Positions 59,601 to 64,000 of a stretch of 64,000 nucleotides of DNA are shown here, in pieces (position 1 is the first letter of the stretch; each line of letters starts with the position of its first letter). The notes beneath the pieces are model-generated. The model was given only the letters and a program-made list of their open reading frames with translations, made no database searches and was not told where the DNA came from. A program made the translations under genes and the position numbers. The stretch lies in the NCBI RefSeq assembly GCF_949628265.1, contig NC_088787.1, positions 19,892,501-19,956,500 of the forward strand, read 5' to 3'. This stretch comes from Cloeon dipterum (Eukaryota > Arthropoda > Insecta > Ephemeroptera > Baetidae).

Positions 59601-61059
59601 TGCATCGCCAGGTCAGGACAAATTGCGCTCTCCACTTTTTAAAGTGAATTTCTGTAAAACGTGAAATCATTTTGAATAATTCAATTATTCTAATACATGA
59701 ATATTAAAAAAAAACGAAAAAATAAGGCATTTGAGTATAAGGCTTTTCCGTTCAGAGCAGAATAAAGCAAATCGGGTCCTTCAGCTACTATATATACTCC
59801 TCTTTTCCTTTCTCGAGGGTTCTTCGGCACGGCTGTCGAGTCCCCTATTGGTCCTCTGAATAAAATATATACGCAGGGTCCATTTGAGCAGATGCATCTC
59901 GAGTGCACAATATATGATAGGCGACGCTCAATAATTCAGGAGCGTCCTGCTCTCAAGCCGCCCCGGCGCACAAGACAAAAAAATAACGTGCTGCTTAATT
60001 GGGAAAATTCCTCCATATCGTCCCGTGCGGCAGCTGCTGTCGCTCTCTCCCGCATTGATGGATTTCGAAAACAAGACTTTGAGTGCTCTTAGTGTCTAAA
60101 TTGAGTTTGCCGCTGACTATTTATTGACAACAAACAAATTGACTCTATCAAAATAAAAGCAGGCGACCGCATGCTCGATATCCAGCGCCAGATGTGTGTC
60201 GATCACGCCCGAATTTATTTTTACACTTAACGCTCTCCTGCTGATGTTGACGGCGTCAATGTGACACTACTAATTGGTAAAGTCGCCTTGTGAAGTCCTC
60301 AAGAGACTGACACATTTTAATACATTAGTTTTTGAATCAAGCGAAAAATCAGCTAAGGCATGGGAAACATGTTACGTTGATGTTACTGTTGAATTTGTGC
60401 GCATGTCGTGTTTTTGCCAAATTTGAAATTCGCAAAAACTCACCACTGTTTTTTTTTGCGTGAATAAGGCAGCCGGGAAACCGTACCATTTTTCAGGTTT
60501 CCACATTCCACGTTCTTCAGAATTTGATCTACCAAAAATTCATATTTTAAATTTAGCAGGAGCTATGATAAATATCACCAAAATTAAAAAAAAAATAAAA
60601 TAAAAGATACGAGTATTGCCCAATATCTACTGTATTTTGATGAGATAATTAAATTTTTAATTTTTCTAATAAGTGAAACAAAATTGCGTAAATTTCTGTG
60701 TTTTTTTTTGCGATTCAAAAAGGTGGCTGAAGGGAAAGGCACCCTAAAACCCCTGAATCGAGTGGCTGTATTTATATGAAGTGTGGTTTTCATATCGCAT
60801 TTAACCATTTCTAAAACTGTGATACAACCACTGTATTTTTATGTGAAGCGACCAATGTGAATTTTTGAACACCTCTAGTATTTATTTTTGATACATGTCT
60901 GATACAAGACTCTCGCGTTTAACAACTTATTCATACATATTTCATTATTAAATTAGTGATTCTAACAACAATAAATATATTCAGAAAAGTTATTCAGCGG
61001 CGTACAGTTTGCAAGGGTGTGTTTTCCCATTATTTGGTATAAATTGAAAGGCATTGAAC
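59601..61059. other. Non-coding DNA
   Basis: AT-rich with homopolymer runs. A GGTGGCTGAAGGGAAAGG / CACCCTAAAACCCCTGAA block near 60722-60758 loosely recalls the repeat-family core but is too short to call. No gene supported. Confidence 0.4.
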
Positions 61060-61389
61060 GGAGAAAAAGGGAGCAAATGCAATTACATCATCAGAGCGGC
61101 ATCTGGCGGGTGCGGCGGCGAAAGGGGTAGCTGCGCGAATTGGCAATTGGCGAAACTGCGAGCGCACGAGGGGGTGCGTGGCTGCAGTGCCGATTTGAGC
61201 GAGCAGCGAGCGGCACATTCCGTGAAGCGCCGTAGTAGTGTTGGGGTGGTCTGGTCTGGTCTGCCTTTGCCGTGCTGTGCTGTGCGTCACACACACACAC
61301 ACGACCGCGCGTATCGATCGGCGCCGAGTTGCCAGGCGAGACGCCGCCGCCGTCGCTTCACGAATCCGCGACACCCTTTGTTGGATGAT
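61060..61389 (+). promoter_or_regulatory. GC-rich island, possible alternative first exon
   Basis: A CpG-rich block contains ACACAC and GGTCTGGTCTGGTCT runs and ends in TTGGATGATG|GTGAGA. A start codon directly before a consensus donor could mark a coding leader exon, but this is one reading among several. The 198-codon minus-strand and 128-codon plus-strand frames here follow from high GC. Confidence 0.25.
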
Positions 61390-64000
61390 GGTGAGAACCG
61401 CCCCCCGAACGGGTGCTTCCTTTCCAGCACGATCTGTTGAGTTTGCTTTAATAGCCGCGTGATTTTTCAATGTGCCACCTCCGCAAGATTCCTTTGGCTG
61501 GAGCACGTGACTAATCGCGCCCCGATGGAGATTAATTTGCATTTTTAAACTGGTTCGTTTCCTTCTGACGGATGCGTGCCACTTTGTGCCGCCGCTTTTC
61601 ACCCAAATATGCTCGCGACATGCCATTTTTGCCGCTTGAATTGTGTCTTTTCAGGCTTTTTAGGGGCCTGTAAAATATCTCAATTAATTATTACCTTCGT
61701 ACCAATCTCATAATTTGAGTTGAATTTTTTTAACTTGATGAATTTTAAAAATTTCATGATTTTGTGATTCACGCTCCAAAATAATTATGTCCCAAATCAT
61801 TATGTTAAACCAACAATAGCTGTTTAATTCAGCTTGTCTGTTAAATAGGTAATGAAATAATTAAATTAATTACATTTTAGTGACAAATAATACAAAATTT
61901 CCAACAGCTTCATAAATTGCACTTCAAATTTATGACAAACCAAAATAACTTTTTTAAATAAACTGCGGATTGTTTGGCATAAGGTGTAAAAGACAATTTA
62001 AATATGCAAAATAATTGAAAAATCCATACTAATTATGCATAATTTTTATAATTTAATTCAAAATGTTGTCTATTTTAGGCAACATGATAAAACATTAACG
62101 TTACTTATGTGCATACATCTGTAAGACGCACCACCTAAAAGCGAGCTCGTTTCTCCGAATCGAGCAATAATTATTTTCGTGTCAACCTGTTATAAAGCAA
62201 GCGTAATTAGTGTCCGTAAAGCGGCCTTTCTCTCTCTGGAATAATTATGGCAGTGTCAAATTAGCTCTCTCGGCACTCCGCCACTCACACTTGGCATGTG
62301 TGCACACACAGTGAAGTTCAGACACGGTCGTCGTCACTCTTCGCAAAAAGTCTCCGCTACAGTCGTTGTTTGAGGTTTGAGCAAAGACTTCCTGTTGCGA
62401 GCAGACAACCCCTGACATTGACATTTCAACAACATATCAAAACAAATTTATGAAATTTACAGGTTTGATTAAAAATGACGTGCGTTATTTGTAATAAATC
62501 GAGGCCAGCAGTTCCTGACCCCTGCCAACTTTGATATTTGTTGCCAAACGAATTGGCACACATTTAATTCATTTGGTTTTTAGAAAAGAAAATGAATTCG
62601 CGGGAAACACTGCCAATGTCTGCTCTAGAGGCGAAAAAGGCAGTTGCAAGGGGTAGCAAAAAAATGGCGAAATTGAAGCACTGGCTCGTCTGGCACCAGC
62701 CAAGCGGTCTAATTCGACTAAAACAACTCTCGAGAGTCTGCTGCAGAGAGGTTTGTGTTGAGATGAGTGCACACGCGCGCGCGGGTATACAATATCACAA
62801 AAGACCGGCGTCTGCTCTCTCTCGTCAATGAGATTACATCGCGCGGGCGCCGCAACCGCCGCTTGCCAAAACCAAAATACACCTCCTTGCGGCCGCGGCC
62901 GGCTCATTACCTTTCCACCGTAGCTGAATATTAGCACCTCAAGCGGCCGCAACCCTGCCATTAATCAGCCCAATTAATCTGCTTGCATAAGCGAAAACCG
63001 CAGCGCTCGCTGCATGTGCAAGTGAATTTCGATTTGACCTGGTTAGCCGCTTTGTTGCGGACATGCCTCAAAGCGAATCTCGAGATGTGCAAGTGAATGA
63101 AAAGAAAGAATGCTTAGAGCACATTTTCCAGCCCTAGAAAAAGCGCTCTAAATCTAATTAAAATTGAACGTGATTAATTTAAAAACTAGACAAGCAAGTA
63201 GATTGAAATGTCGGATGTTTTATTAATTTGTTAATAGATGAGAAATACAAAAATCTGGATAAAATAAGAAACTAATTGTGTCGTGAAAAAATTGACTCTT
63301 GCGACTTTTGCTTAGTATTTATTTTAATTTGTGTCTAAGCACAAAAACGAGCGAGATAATATTACTGTTCAATTTTAAAATTTGCGATCAATCTAACCAA
63401 AAAAGGTCTTATGTTTTAGACATTTTTTATATAACAATATTTTAATAGCACAGCATTTCTTTTTTCTTTGTTCAGCTTTAGAAGGAAATTAAAATTTAAA
63501 ATGTCAACAAACAACGTTGGAAGCTTTCTCCAAAAATAGCTGACCGGACCCAAATTTTTTTTCACATCCGCGTTGCATCGTAAAGTGCCCATTAAAAAGC
63601 CGATCAATATGCACCCGTTCGAAGAGGCGTTCGTTCTCTTTGAAAAGGTCGTTAAACAGCTGACCACCACCGAGACTGTCTTGCTCTCTCTGGCGCAAAT
63701 GAATTTTTTATGATGGTGAGACGCCGCGGTACCCTAGCAAGAGAGCGAGCAAGCGAGCGTGAGAGTGATTTCCAAGTTGACAATTTGTTTGACGCACTCG
63801 GCCGCTTTTATAGTCTGTTTACTTTTTCAACTTGCATATTGAAGTAGTGCCAGCGAGACGTGAATGTCCAACAGTAGATAAAAATTTCACGAGAAGTTTC
63901 CAGTGCGAATTTTTTCTCAGACTGAAATTTTTATCTATTCTGTCTGTAATATGTAGATTTGAAATGTTTTTTCTTTATAAAACAGTCGGTTTCTTATTTA
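61390..64000. other. Non-coding DNA to the right edge
   Basis: No supportable gene. GC-rich patches at 62.6-63.1 and 63.7-63.8 kb alternate with AT-rich stretches, as in the rest of the right third. No repeat-family copy seen. Confidence 0.4.

Noticed and set aside
61030..61626. 198-codon minus-strand and 128-codon plus-strand frames
   Set aside because: Both lie in a CpG-rich island where stop codons are rare; the translations are Arg/Ala-rich filler, one of them with CVCV from ACAC repeats.

Overview
The window looks like arthropod, most probably insect, nuclear DNA. Small GC-richer exons with GT/AG introns sit in AT-rich non-coding sequence, and the proteins belong to families typical of insects (tandem ecdysteroid-kinase-like genes, an Nhe2/NHE3-type Na+/H+ exchanger). 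I cannot name the species. All gene models below were built by hand by checking reading phase across every splice junction. None has transcript support here.

Layout. (1) 1-5846: three tandem plus-strand CHK/ecdysteroid-kinase-like (EcKL) genes. The first is cut by the left edge, and the other two each encode 419 residues. The third lacks the second intron that the first two share. (2) 7.7-12.8 kb: a five-exon plus-strand gene with a GC-rich leader and a 450-residue product carrying a long glycine-zipper segment. I do not recognise its function. A roughly 700-bp imperfect inverted repeat starts about 170 bp after its stop codon. (3) 17.6-43.4 kb: a large plus-strand gene for an Nhe2-type sodium/proton exchanger. 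It has a GC-rich 5'UTR exon, a signal-peptide exon, a 15-kb intron, then the membrane domain and a long regulatory tail. The 20-exon model closes in frame at 1043 residues. The distal tail is built from symmetrical phase 1-1 exons, including one of 9 nt. (4) 43.4-64 kb: no protein-coding gene I can support. It holds candidate promoters or first exons, a nuclear-receptor/TCF motif cluster, a second foldback element and a decayed non-LTR retrotransposon end. This stretch could be the long first intron of a gene lying further right.

Repeats are a second theme. At least six diverged copies of one interspersed repeat occur in introns and intergenic DNA (near 10.5, 17.2, 27.3, 32.5, 49.7 and 59.5 kb, one of them inverted). 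There are also two long foldback elements and CT and AT microsatellites.

Functionally the genes are independent. The EcKLs would be soluble small-molecule kinases (ecdysteroid or xenobiotic phosphorylation), the exchanger acts in epithelial Na+/H+ transport, and the glycine-zipper protein is unassigned. The best candidates for new biology are the long hairpin downstream of the glycine-zipper gene, the repeat family, and the combinatorial tail exons of the exchanger.
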